A stretch of DNA of 27,659 nt from CAZEUZ01 sp964515805 (GCA_964515805.1 CAZEUZ010000125.1:1-27659), one strand, 5' to 3'. Shown: positions 1 to 7,776, counted from the stretch's first letter. Numbers and translations are program-made. The notes: generated by a model from the sequence alone, not told the origin.

Positions 1-612
1 AGATAATGAACGATTGCTAGCCTTGATAAATTCTTGTTTAAGCTGCTGGTAATTATGTGCGGCAGGGAGATTGGGGAATTTGTCAATCACAGATTGTGGA
101 GCTCTGAATAGGATGCCAGCATCGGCTTGATGAAGCATACTAATGTCGTTGTAAGAATCCCCAGCGGCGATAGTGCGGTAATAAAGTGTTTGCAGGCCTA
201 GCACCGCTTGGCGTTTCTGATCTTTTTGACGTAGAGAATAGCTTGATACCCTGCCCGTCTCATCCACGGTTAAACTGTTGCAAAATAGCGTTGGCCAGCC
301 CAACTGACGCATTAGCGGTTGAGAAAATTCATAAAAAGTATCCGATAGAATAATCACTTGAAAATGCTCTCTGAGCCAATCGAGAAACTCAACGGCTCCG
401 GCCAGAGGCTTCATTTCTGCGATGACTTCTTGAATCTGCGGTAAACCGAGTTTATTTTCCTCTAACAGACGCAGACGTTGCTGCATTAAAGTATCGTAGT
501 TGGGAATATCGCGTGTGGTCGCTTTCAGCGCATCGACGCCGGTACGTTCGGCAAATTCAATCCAAATTTCGGGCACTAATACCCCTTCCAAATCCAAACA
601 GGCCAGTTCCAC
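1..612 (-). CDS. thrH: ThrH phosphoserine phosphatase / homoserine phosphotransferase (3' end just cut off)
   Basis: HAD-superfamily enzyme. Characterised ThrH proteins dephosphorylate phosphoserine and can move the phosphate to homoserine, linking serine and threonine synthesis in the cytoplasm. The start is GTG at 612-610, giving MELACLDLEGVLVPE; AAAGGAG lies 6 bases upstream, and an ATG overlapping it (614-612) is in another frame. HAD motif I is D7-L-E9, with the Asp-to-Glu change typical of ThrH; motif II is ILSDTFYEF and the late motif is GDSYND. 204 codons are visible, ending ASNRSLS, against about 205 residues in the Pseudomonas protein, so only about one residue and the stop lie outside the window. 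It diverges from the thioredoxin-like gene. Identification is by close resemblance to the known ThrH sequence. Confidence 0.93.
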   Translation of the reverse strand, partial: MELACLDLEGVLVPEIWIEFAERTGVDALKATTRDIPNYDTLMQQRLRLLEENKLGLPQIQEVIAEMKPLAGAVEFLDWLREHFQVIILSDTFYEFSQPLMRQLGWPTLFCNSLTVDETGRVSSYSLRQKDQKRQAVLGLQTLYYRTIAAGDSYNDISMLHQADAGILFRAPQSVIDKFPNLPAAHNYQQLKQEFIKASNRSLS

Positions 613-682
613 ATCGACTCCTTTACATTTAATGACATTAACGCAAGCCAATCTACAAGGTTCACATTTTTTTTGCAAACGT

Positions 683-688
683 ATTATA
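683..688 (-). promoter_or_regulatory. Candidate -10 box for thrH
   Basis: On the minus strand this reads TATAAT, a perfect sigma-70 -10 element, about 70 bases upstream of the thrH GTG. No good -35 hexamer sits 16-18 bases further upstream, so this is a partial match in the shared divergent region between thrH and the thioredoxin-like gene. Confidence 0.35.
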
Positions 689-805
689 GTGATTTAGATG
701 ATTAGGCGCTTGTGTAAAATAGAGTATGAGGCCCCATAAAAAGACATGTTAGTTTATTGCTGATAACGACACTAAAAGAGAATTGATTAATTTCAAGGAG
801 TTATG

Positions 806-1081
806 ATGAAAGTGACATTCGTAAAGAAGATTCTCGCCGATGGTTCACCCTGTAAAAAATGTGCTGATGTGATCACTAAGTTGGAAACATCAGGTCAAAT
901 GCAATACATCGACAAGGTGATCATAGCCGACGAGCGAGATAAGAACAGCGAAGGTATGCAGTTAGCCGCTAAATATGATGTTAAACGGGCTCCTTTTTTT
1001 ATTGTCGAGCGGCAGGGTCAAACACCTGAAGTTTATACGATTTACTTTAAATTTGTTAAAGAAGTAATTGAAAATTATTAA
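806..1081 (+). CDS. Small thioredoxin-like protein with CxxC motif
   Basis: A 91-residue protein with a thioredoxin/glutaredoxin-type layout: a beta-strand start (MKVTFVKKIL), a redox motif C16-K-K-C19, and a cis-proline motif R-A-P63-F-F-I-V. It ends in a short helix (FVKEVIENY). It is probably a cytoplasmic thiol-disulfide carrier, but partner and substrate cannot be read from sequence. Two adjacent ATGs exist (803 and 806). AAGGAG at 795-800 is 5 bases from 806 but only 2 from 803, so I prefer 806. The stop codon overlaps the stop of the convergent 5'-nucleotidase gene. No signal peptide or membrane segment is visible. The thioredoxin fold is fairly sure; the exact family is not recognised. 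Confidence 0.8.
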   Translation: MKVTFVKKILADGSPCKKCADVITKLETSGQMQYIDKVIIADERDKNSEGMQLAAKYDVKRAPFFIVERQGQTPEVYTIYFKFVKEVIENY

Positions 1082-1980
1082 TATTTTTCATTAGATATCC
1101 CGTGAGGAACATGGCCAGTAGTAACATGTTCTTTGGTGATATCGCAGTGCTGCTGTTGGTCATCGAAAAATATATCAGCGCCATAGGCTTTGAGAAATTC
1201 ACCTTTTGACATGCCGCCTAAAAATAGAGACTCATCGATACGGATGCGCCACGCTCTCAACGTCAGGATAACCCGCTCGTGGGCAGGCGCGGATCGCGCA
1301 GTCACTAGAGCCGTACGGATCGGGCACTCTTTACCGGCAAACTCTGTTTGCAAACTTTGTAAAGCGGAGAGAAATTCCTTGAAAGGTCCACCTGAAAGCG
1401 GTTTTTTCGCGACCTTTTTCTCATTTTCGGTGAATGCATGCAAGCCGTGTTGTTTATAAATGCGCTCCGATTCATCGGAAAATAATACCGCATCGCCATC
1501 AAAAGCAAAGCGCAATTGGTCACTATTTTTATGTTTTGCCGAAGCCATTAAGGTCGCTGCAGCAATGCCATGTTCCAATGCATCGCGGACATCATTAGCA
1601 TCTGATGAGAGAAATAAATGGCAGCCAAAAGGATTAATATAGCGATAGGGGCGCTCTCCCCCACTGAATGCTGCCCGAGTAATATTCAGACCGTAATGTT
1701 GGATAGAATTAAAGACACGCAATCCGGTATCAGCGCTGTTGCGCGATAACAATATAATTTCAACGCGCGATTCACCATCCAATTGGTCGTTTAATTGCAG
1801 CAATTTTTCAACCAGATAAAAGGCCTCCCCTTTCTGCAAAATATCGTTTTCACGCTCGATCTGGTATTGGGAGTAAGCTGCTAGCCCTTCATTGATATAG
1901 ACTTGATGGCTGTCGTCAAGGTTAAACAACGCCCGGGAAGAAATGGCGATAACTAACTTGTTAGCGTGCTCTTTTGACAT
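1078..1980 (-). CDS. Cytosolic 5'-nucleotidase (PF06189-type)
   Basis: A 300-residue protein with the sequence landmarks of the bacterial 5'-nucleotidase family PF06189: an N-terminal AISSRALFNLDDSH block, ILLSRNSADTGLRVF (77-90), and SGGERPYRYINPFG. HAD-like catalytic motifs follow: F-D161-G-D163-A-V, VTARS (226-230), K259 in MSKGEFL and FFDD (271-274). It is expected to hydrolyse nucleoside 5'-monophosphates in the cytoplasm. The frame is open further upstream, but the family N-terminus fits ATG 1980. That start overlaps the rluB 3' end by 20 bases and has no clear Shine-Dalgarno, suggesting translational coupling. It is the last gene of the scpA-scpB-rluB operon and ends tail-to-tail with the thioredoxin-like gene. 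Confidence 0.88.
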   Translation of the reverse strand: MSKEHANKLVIAISSRALFNLDDSHQVYINEGLAAYSQYQIERENDILQKGEAFYLVEKLLQLNDQLDGESRVEIILLSRNSADTGLRVFNSIQHYGLNITRAAFSGGERPYRYINPFGCHLFLSSDANDVRDALEHGIAAATLMASAKHKNSDQLRFAFDGDAVLFSDESERIYKQHGLHAFTENEKKVAKKPLSGGPFKEFLSALQSLQTEFAGKECPIRTALVTARSAPAHERVILTLRAWRIRIDESLFLGGMSKGEFLKAYGADIFFDDQQQHCDITKEHVTTGHVPHGISNEKY

Positions 1981-2863
1981 GGTGAATTTGCCGCATTTTG
2001 CCTGTGCGTAGCTTGCGTAACTGACGCCGATATTTTTCTTGCTCTGCACGAGTCAACGGTTTTTCTGATTTAGGCGGTTCAATACCGGCCGTTTCGCAAA
2101 GGTCTCGAGTCGCATCGCTATCGAGTTCCAACCATTGCCCTGAGCGCACATGGGATGGAACAAACAGGCTACCAAAACGAACCCGTTTTAGCCGGCTGAC
2201 CTTGACCTGTTGTGATTCCCACAATCGCCTGACTTCGCGATTTCTGCCTTCCATTATCACACAGTAAAACCACTGATTGGATCCTTGCCCTTCCTGGTTA
2301 TCGACGATATCGGTAAAGCAGGCATGGCCATCTTCTAACATCACACCTTTCAGTAGTCGTTGTTTCATGGCTTCATCTACCTTACCGTGGATGCGGACCA
2401 TATATTCTCTATCGATGTTCGATGATGGATGCATCAGCTGATGAGCTAAATTGCCGTTATTAGTAAATAATAATAAGCCGCTGGTATTGATATCGAGACG
2501 GCCTACCGATATCCAGCGTTCGTTTTTGATAACGGGTAAGCGATCAAATACTGTCGGACGACCTTGTGGGTCCGAACGGGTGCAAATTTCTCCTTCAGGT
2601 TTGTTGTACATCAGCAGCCGGGTACGGCTATTTTTGGCGATTTTGAACAGTTTGCCGTCGATAAGTATTTTATCTGTTAAGGTGACTCTATCACCTAGTT
2701 TGGCCAGCTGACCGTTGACATTGATCCGACCTTTTAAAATAGCAGTTTCCATCTCACGTCGGGAGCCATAGCCGGCGTGCGCCAATACTTTTTGTAACTT
2801 TTCGTTGATCGGTTCGTTGATCGGTGATTTTTCATTTGTTTGTTGTCTTTTATCAGCTCTCAT
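1961..2863 (-). CDS. rluB: RluB, 23S rRNA pseudouridine(2605) synthase
   Basis: A 300-residue RsuA/RluB-family enzyme that isomerises a uridine of 23S rRNA (U2605 in E. coli). An S4 RNA-binding domain covers about residues 21-70 (KLQKVLAHAGYGSRRE). The catalytic region carries GRLD-INTSGLLL with the catalytic Asp at 124, and the later NREVRRLWE block is diagnostic of the family. The C-terminus is basic. ATG at 2863 overlaps the scpB stop as ATGA, a classic coupled junction. The N-terminal leader contains a tandem PINE-PINE encoded by an exact 12-bp DNA duplication. scpA-scpB-rluB is a conserved gammaproteobacterial order, which supports RluB over RluE or RluF. Confidence 0.95.
   Translation of the reverse strand: MRADKRQQTNEKSPINEPINEKLQKVLAHAGYGSRREMETAILKGRINVNGQLAKLGDRVTLTDKILIDGKLFKIAKNSRTRLLMYNKPEGEICTRSDPQGRPTVFDRLPVIKNERWISVGRLDINTSGLLLFTNNGNLAHQLMHPSSNIDREYMVRIHGKVDEAMKQRLLKGVMLEDGHACFTDIVDNQEGQGSNQWFYCVIMEGRNREVRRLWESQQVKVSRLKRVRFGSLFVPSHVRSGQWLELDSDATRDLCETAGIEPPKSEKPLTRAEQEKYRRQLRKLRTGKMRQIHHVKRAR
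2801..2824. repeat. 12-bp tandem duplication inside rluB
   Basis: TTCGTTGATCGG occurs twice with no spacer (2801-2812 and 2813-2824). The unit is a multiple of three, so it adds four residues in frame (PINE twice) to the poorly conserved N-terminal leader of RluB, just ahead of the S4 domain. It looks like simple replication slippage. Confidence 0.9.
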
Positions 2864-3462
2864 TGCAGTTGCTCAGCCTCTGAATCAATGTCGGTGAGTT
2901 CACGCAGAGAAGGCAAATACTCCAAGCTTTTCAAATTAAAATAGTCGAGAAACTGGCGGGTTGTCGCCAATAATGACGGTTTACCAGGTACATCGCGATG
3001 CCCTACTACCTTGATCCACTCACGCTCCATCAGTGTGTTAACAATCGGCGAACTGACCGCTACACCACGAATTTCCTCAATTTCACTCCGGGTTACAGGT
3101 TGGCGGTAGGCAATAATTGCCAATGTTTCCAGTAATGCGCGGGAATATTTTTGAGGTTTTTCTTCCCACAGTTTGTTGACCCAGTAGGAGGTGTCTTCCC
3201 GTACTTGAAAACGCCAACCGCTACTGACCTCTTTTAATTCAAAGCCGCGATTCTCACAAGTTCTCTGAATCTCTTCCAGCGCTGCTAGAATATCTTTCTT
3301 GTGTGGACCAACTGCCTCAGCTGATCGCTCAGTGTCTGTCTCATTTTGCTGAGTATGGGAATGGTTTTCAGCAAACAAACGAATCAATTTATCGACACTC
3401 AATGGTTTATCGTAGGCCATCAAAGCGGCTTCTAAAATTTTACACAACTGTTGTTTATCCAT
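2860..3462 (-). CDS. scpB: ScpB, segregation and condensation protein B
   Basis: The kleisin-binding winged-helix subunit of the SMC-ScpAB condensin complex, acting on the nucleoid during chromosome compaction and segregation. Recognisable blocks are the N-terminal LCKILEAALMAYDKPLSVDKL, the conserved YSRALLETLAIIAYRQPVTRSEIEEIRG in the middle, and GRPxLxxTT-like KPSLLATTRQFLDYF near the end. I chose ATG 3462 (200 residues); a TTG three codons upstream (3471) is also open and neither start has a clear Shine-Dalgarno. It follows scpA by 17 bases and overlaps rluB by 4 bases. An acidic, Gln/Glu-rich insertion lies at about residues 36-52. Confidence 0.94.
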   Translation of the reverse strand: MDKQQLCKILEAALMAYDKPLSVDKLIRLFAENHSHTQQNETDTERSAEAVGPHKKDILAALEEIQRTCENRGFELKEVSSGWRFQVREDTSYWVNKLWEEKPQKYSRALLETLAIIAYRQPVTRSEIEEIRGVAVSSPIVNTLMEREWIKVVGHRDVPGKPSLLATTRQFLDYFNLKSLEYLPSLRELTDIDSEAEQLQ

Positions 3463-3479
3463 TGCGGCCAATATCCGGT

Positions 3480-4319
3480 TTACTGCGTTTTTGCCTTTAC
3501 ATGTATAGGACCGAAAACATCATTTTGAACGAGCTCGATCAATGATTCCTTGATTAATTCCATCACCGCTAAAAAAGTAACAACCACACCCGGCCTCCCC
3601 TCTTCCACCGAAAATAAGCGAACAAACGGAACAAACTGGGTACCTTGCAAATTATTCAGCACCTGGGTCATGCGTTCCCGGGTTGATAATTTTTCGCGAG
3701 AGACATGATGACTCTCAAATTGTTCTGCTCGGCGCATGATACCTGCGAAAGCCAACATGAGCTCCTGTAAATCTACTTCGGGCTGTAAACGGGGAGAGTC
3801 ATTTTCAGGTGTCTGGATTGCGGTGAGATAAACATCGCGACCGATTCGCGGCAAAGCATCAATATCTTCAGCTGCCTGTTTGTAACGTTCGTATTCTTGC
3901 AAGCGCCGTATTAATTGCGCCCGCGGATCTTCTTCCTCTTCCAGTACTTCACTGCGCGGCAATAACATACGGGATTTGATCTCCGCCAGCATAGCGGCCA
4001 TCACTAAGTATTCGGCGGCCAGTGTAAACTGCATACTGGTCACCATATTGATATAGGCAATGTACTGACGAGTAATTTCAGCGACATTGATATCGAGGAT
4101 ATCGATATTTTGGCGGCGAATAAGATACAACAGTAAATCCAGTGGCCCTTCAAAGACTTCTAATATAACGGCCAAGGCTTCAGGGGGAATATAAAGATCT
4201 TGCGGAAACTCGGTATAGGCTTCACCGTTTACATAGGCGAATGCCTCGTTACTTTTTTCTCCTGTCTCTTTCTTTTGTGCTTTTACTGTTTCTATTTGCT
4301 TTTCCTCACGTTTCCCCAA
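3480..4319 (-). CDS. scpA: ScpA, segregation and condensation protein A (kleisin)
   Basis: The kleisin subunit that bridges the SMC heads and binds ScpB. The conserved N-terminal domain begins at about residue 50 with LEVFEGPLDLLLYLIRRQN, continues through DILDINVAEITRQY and the AAEYLVMAAMLAEIKSRMLLPR helix, and ends with a C-terminal winged-helix part (VVVTFLAVMELIKESLIEL). A leader of about 50 residues precedes the core; its second half (FAYVNGEAYTEFPQDLYIPPEAL) looks conserved, while the first 25 residues are a charged low-complexity stretch. The only plausible initiator is TTG at 4319, since the frame is closed by TGA at 4326-4328 and no ATG or GTG occurs in the leader. No clear Shine-Dalgarno is seen, so the exact start is uncertain. 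First gene of the operon. Confidence 0.92.
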   Translation of the reverse strand: MGKREEKQIETVKAQKKETGEKSNEAFAYVNGEAYTEFPQDLYIPPEALAVILEVFEGPLDLLLYLIRRQNIDILDINVAEITRQYIAYINMVTSMQFTLAAEYLVMAAMLAEIKSRMLLPRSEVLEEEEDPRAQLIRRLQEYERYKQAAEDIDALPRIGRDVYLTAIQTPENDSPRLQPEVDLQELMLAFAGIMRRAEQFESHHVSREKLSTRERMTQVLNNLQGTQFVPFVRLFSVEEGRPGVVVTFLAVMELIKESLIELVQNDVFGPIHVKAKTQ

Positions 4320-4498
4320 TAATTTTCAGACACTAATGCCAGGATACTACAGTGAATACTCATAGTTTTACCTGGAACAGGCAACAGAGTGTCATCCTAG
4401 TCGAAAATCGATATCTTATAAACACTCAGACTGCAAGAATCTTGTCTGAACGGGAAATTATCGACTTAATGTGATAGGTTATAAAAAACTGCATTGCC

Positions 4499-4527
4499 TT
4501 ACAATTCAACAGTAATCGTACTATAAC
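4499..4527 (+). promoter_or_regulatory. Possible promoter giving a leaderless miaE mRNA
   Basis: TTACAA (4499-4504) and TATAAC (4522-4527) are separated by 17 bases. Transcription would start at or within a few bases of the miaE ATG (4532), fitting the absence of a ribosome-binding site. The -35 match is weak (3 of 6). Confidence 0.3.
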
Positions 4528-4531
4528 CCAT

Positions 4532-5098
4532 ATGCTTCGCTACCCAAGTTCACCTGAATGGCTAAAGGCTGTCATGGATGATTTCGATACATTTTTAATT
4601 GACCATGCCGCCGCTGAGAAAAAAGCTTCTGGCATGGCTATCTCGATGTTGTCACACTACCCCGACAAACCTGCACTGGTAAAAGCGATGATCGACTTGT
4701 CGATAGAGGAAATGACTCACTTCCGGGAAGTCGTTAAGCTGATGACAGAACGCCATCTACTATTGGGTGCTGACACCAAAGATCAGTACGTTATTGAACT
4801 ACGCAAGTTGATACGCAAAGGCAGTGATGCCTATTTTATGGATAGATTGCTCGTAGCCGGCATTATTGAGGCGAGAGGCTGTGAACGCTTCGGTTTAATT
4901 GCAGAAGCATTACCCGAGGGAAAACTCAAGAAATTCTACTGTGGTATTACAACATCAGAATCCCGCCATGAAGATCTGTTTATCAATCTTGCAAGACACT
5001 ACTTCTCAGACAATGACATTCAGATTCGAATGGATACATTGCTAGACTATGAGGCGGAAATTTGCGCAGGGCTACCGATAAAAGCGGCCTTGCATTAG
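4532..5098 (+). CDS. miaE: MiaE, tRNA-(2-methylthio-N6-isopentenyl-adenosine) hydroxylase
   Basis: A diiron oxygenase that hydroxylates the isopentenyl group of ms2i6A37 in tRNAs reading U-starting codons; it needs MiaA and MiaB, not in this window. The 188 residues show the four-helix-bundle ligand set: E29, E60-x2-H63 (EEMTHF), E113 (IIEARGCERF) and E143-x2-H146 (SESRHE). The length fits the short Pseudomonas-type form. No Shine-Dalgarno precedes the ATG; TATAAC at 4522-4527 ends only 4 bases before it, so the mRNA may have almost no leader. The next gene starts 17 bases after the stop, suggesting co-transcription with the glycosyltransferase. Confidence 0.93.
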   Translation: MLRYPSSPEWLKAVMDDFDTFLIDHAAAEKKASGMAISMLSHYPDKPALVKAMIDLSIEEMTHFREVVKLMTERHLLLGADTKDQYVIELRKLIRKGSDAYFMDRLLVAGIIEARGCERFGLIAEALPEGKLKKFYCGITTSESRHEDLFINLARHYFSDNDIQIRMDTLLDYEAEICAGLPIKAALH

Positions 5099-5115
5099 AG
5101 CAAAGAAAGAATGCC

Positions 5116-6357
5116 ATGGCTAAAGCAATCATCAGCCAATATCTAGAAAAATACGCGGAACCAGAAGCAGGATTGGCTAGGCAGCTCTTTGCTATTAATT
5201 CCATCAGCTTAACTCATTTCAAGCATGTCCTCGTTATTCCGACTTTTAACGAACGTATAAATTTTGTCGAGCGTTTGGCCATGCGTACAAACCCCTCGGA
5301 GATATTACTGATTTTGGTCATCAACCAAACAGATGGACAGACAAATTGGGAACAAAATAGACAGCTTTACCGGAAAATTTGTGCAGAGGCTAGGGAACAG
5401 AGCCAGAGTGGCAATCTCAACTATGTACACTTTAAACGGTTACCGGCTTTGCTGGTCGATCGATTTTCACATGGACGGACAATTCCATCTAAACAGGGTG
5501 TGGGACTGGCACGAAAAATCGGCTGTGATATAGCAGTTCAACTGATTTCGCAACAGACAGTACAAAGCCAATGGATACACAGTAGTGACGCCGATACCCG
5601 GCTTCCTGACAATTATTTTTCAGCTAGCACTGAGGTAATAAAGGCTAGCGCTCAAGTCTTTGATTTTGAGCATATTCAAACTGCAAATGCTACAAAAGAA
5701 AACTCTACGACAGAAGAAGTTTTTACTGCGACGCAAAAATACGAGCAGGCACTTCACTATTACCGTCGGGGCTTGGCTTGGGCAGGTTCGCCCTATGCAT
5801 TTCATACATTGGGCAGTTGTATTGCAGTGGACTACCAAGCCTACTGTCACGTGCGTGGATTCCCAAAACGCGCGGGCGGAGAAGATTTTTATTTGCTCAA
5901 CAAACTAGCAAAAATCGGTGCAATCATCGACAATCCATCGGTCAAAATTACTATCGACGCACGCCTCTCGAACCGAGTGCCGTTTGGTACCGGACCTGCC
6001 GTACAGAAAATCATCGACCTTGAACAAGATCGACAAATCTATACCTATTACAACCCAGGTATATTTGCCCTGCTGCGCCTGTGGATTAGTTATTGCACTC
6101 AGACACTTTCACGCAGATTCCATCACAATAACGGTATACCACTGCGTCTATTCTGTGCTGCTAACCATCTCGGTTTTTTTGCCTTTATTGATCATGCCCG
6201 TGCGCACTGTAACAATCAACAGGCGTTTATCAACCAATTTCATCAATGGTTCGATGGATTTCTTACATTGAAATTTATACATTATTTTCGACAGAGCCAT
6301 TTACAGGATTTGCCACTTGAGCGGGCAATTAACATTTTTAATGATTACAATTCCTAA
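5116..6357 (+). CDS. Uncharacterised GT-A-fold (family 2-like) glycosyltransferase
   Basis: A 413-residue protein with GT-A landmarks: a first strand and nucleotide-binding loop HVLVIPTFNE (37-46), a metal-binding DxD in HSSDADTRLP (D158-x-D160), and GGEDFYL (254-260) in the position of the acceptor/catalytic ED motif. A conserved-looking RLSNRVPFGTGPAV follows. The C-terminal 110 residues are mainly helical and rich in aromatic residues, with no clear membrane span. Sugar donor and acceptor cannot be deduced. ATG 5116 is preferred; an upstream TTG (5062) would overlap miaE by 37 bases. A weak AAAGAAAG lies just upstream. It is probably co-transcribed with miaE, which does not by itself suggest a shared pathway. 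Confidence 0.75.
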   Translation: MAKAIISQYLEKYAEPEAGLARQLFAINSISLTHFKHVLVIPTFNERINFVERLAMRTNPSEILLILVINQTDGQTNWEQNRQLYRKICAEAREQSQSGNLNYVHFKRLPALLVDRFSHGRTIPSKQGVGLARKIGCDIAVQLISQQTVQSQWIHSSDADTRLPDNYFSASTEVIKASAQVFDFEHIQTANATKENSTTEEVFTATQKYEQALHYYRRGLAWAGSPYAFHTLGSCIAVDYQAYCHVRGFPKRAGGEDFYLLNKLAKIGAIIDNPSVKITIDARLSNRVPFGTGPAVQKIIDLEQDRQIYTYYNPGIFALLRLWISYCTQTLSRRFHHNNGIPLRLFCAANHLGFFAFIDHARAHCNNQQAFINQFHQWFDGFLTLKFIHYFRQSHLQDLPLERAINIFNDYNS

Positions 6358-6361
6358 CGGC

Positions 6362-6429
6362 TAATCACATATTCAATACCTTAACAACAAAGGCATGCCT
6401 TAATCATATCAAGCGGCTCGATGTGATTA
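6362..6429. repeat. Nested inverted repeats between convergent genes
   Basis: Outer arms TAATCACAT (6362-6370) and ATGTGATTA (6421-6429) are exact inverted repeats around a 50-base centre. Inside, AAGGCATGCCTT (6390-6401) is a perfect 12-bp palindrome. The element lies between the ends of the glycosyltransferase and marC genes. No T-run follows on either strand, so it is not a standard intrinsic terminator. The arms contain TGTGA / TCACA, the CRP half-site words, but in the wrong geometry for a CRP site. Confidence 0.6.
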
Positions 6430-6471
6430 ATTTAACTCAGTTGAATAGAGCTTAATTAGGCAAAATTATGC

Positions 6472-7080
6472 TTATAATTCGAAATATAATTTGATGCCCG
6501 CCAATGTATTTGACGTTGCAACTGATGCTAGTATCAGACCCATAACCCGGCTGACAACACTGGCGCCACTGTAGCCGATCAACTGGTTAATTTGACCCGC
6601 CATACGCATTAGACAATAAGCGACAATCAATACCGCCAACATCATGCCCACTGTTTGCACCTGTTCCCAGAGACTGTAATGACCACTTTCCGTCAGCAAC
6701 ACTGCAGCCAACATTGCACCAGGACTGGCAACAGAAGGAACAGCGAGTGGAAATATCGCTGCCCCACGCTGATCTTGTATCAGCTTTATTTCTTCATCGG
6801 GTTTACTTTCGCCAAAGATCATGGTCAACGCAAACAAAAATAGGACAATCCCGCCGGCAATTTGAAATGCGGGCAGCGGTACCGACATTGCAGTGAGGAT
6901 GAATTCTCCAGCCATCACAAAAAATAGCAGAACGGCGGTAGCCACAAGAATTGAAGTAAGTGCAACTTTTTTTCTGGCGGCGGAATCAAAATGGGAGGTA
7001 ACTGCAATAAAAACCGGTACAGTGCCTATGGGATCGACAACAGCGAAGAAAATAATAAAAGTCGATAAAAAATCGATCAT
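6472..7080 (-). CDS. MarC-family (UPF0056) integral membrane protein
   Basis: A 202-residue inner-membrane protein with about six hydrophobic segments. The family signature is clear: FFAVVDPIGTVPVFIAVT near the N-terminus, AFQIAGGIVLFLFALTMIFG in the middle, and PLAVPSVASPGAMLAAVLL, a near repeat of the first half. The C-terminus has VVSRVMGLILASVATSNTLAGI. MarC/YhgN proteins have no firmly established transport substrate; early links to multiple antibiotic resistance were not confirmed. It starts 18 bases after the DJ-1-type gene ends and is likely co-transcribed with it. The ATG at 7080 has no strong Shine-Dalgarno. Confidence 0.92.
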   Translation of the reverse strand: MIDFLSTFIIFFAVVDPIGTVPVFIAVTSHFDSAARKKVALTSILVATAVLLFFVMAGEFILTAMSVPLPAFQIAGGIVLFLFALTMIFGESKPDEEIKLIQDQRGAAIFPLAVPSVASPGAMLAAVLLTESGHYSLWEQVQTVGMMLAVLIVAYCLMRMAGQINQLIGYSGASVVSRVMGLILASVATSNTLAGIKLYFEL

Positions 7081-7098
7081 TGAACAGAATTGTTAAAG

Positions 7099-7776
7099 TT
7101 ATTTAATGGCATTTATCAAAGCTTCGGCTACAGCTGCTGACGACGCGGGATTTTGCCCCGTTATAATCAGACCATCGGCAACAACCAACGGACTCCAGTC
7201 TTCAGCCTTCTGGTATAAACCACCCAATTTAATAAGTTGATCTTCCAGCAAATAGGGAACCACATCTGTCAATTCCACTGCTGCCTCTTCAGAGTTACTA
7301 AAACCAGTAACTTTCTTGCCTTTGACTAAAGGGTCACCGTTTTGATTCTTGACTTTTAACAATACGGCAGGCGCATGACAAACTGCCGCAACGGGTTTGT
7401 TGCCAGCAACAAACCCTTCGATTAAAGCGATTGAGTGTTCATCGTTATGTAAGTCCCACAATGGTCCGTGACCACCAGGATAAAAAACGGCATCGAAGTC
7501 CTCAACTTTCACTGCTGCTAGCTTGATTGTATTTGCGAGCTCATTTTGAACTACCTGATCAGCATCAAATCGGCGAGTTTTCTCAGTCTGGAACTCCGAT
7601 TCGTGACTCTTCGGATCCAATGGCGGTTGACCGCCCAGTGGTGAGGCCAAGGTCACTTCGGCGCCTGCATCTTTCAGGAGGTAGTAAGGGCTGGCAAATT
7701 CTTCTAGCCAAAATCCTGTCTTTTTACCGGTATTACTTAACTGATCATGTGAGGTTAGAACAATAAGTACTTTCAT
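7099..7776 (-). CDS. DJ-1/PfpI-family protein (Hsp31/glyoxalase III-like)
   Basis: A 225-residue type 1 glutamine-amidotransferase-like protein. The nucleophile elbow is AVC133-H134-APAVLL, preceded by FYPGGHGPLWDL and an N-terminal TGFWLEEFA carrying the conserved Glu (25 or 26), which is the Hsp31/HSP32 arrangement. Members are glutathione-independent glyoxalases or protein chaperone/deglycase candidates handling methylglyoxal stress; the exact activity is not decided by sequence. Cytoplasmic, no signal peptide. It heads a two-gene unit with marC. Upstream are three TAACGA words (minus strand) in the 5' leader and a weak purine-rich site before the ATG. Confidence 0.9.
   Translation of the reverse strand: MKVLIVLTSHDQLSNTGKKTGFWLEEFASPYYLLKDAGAEVTLASPLGGQPPLDPKSHESEFQTEKTRRFDADQVVQNELANTIKLAAVKVEDFDAVFYPGGHGPLWDLHNDEHSIALIEGFVAGNKPVAAVCHAPAVLLKVKNQNGDPLVKGKKVTGFSNSEEAAVELTDVVPYLLEDQLIKLGGLYQKAEDWSPLVVADGLIITGQNPASSAAVAEALINAIK

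Noticed and set aside
803..1980. Thioredoxin-like gene and 5'-nucleotidase as a functional pair
   Set aside because: They are convergent, so not an operon, and no known pathway joins them; only the overlapping stops are notable.
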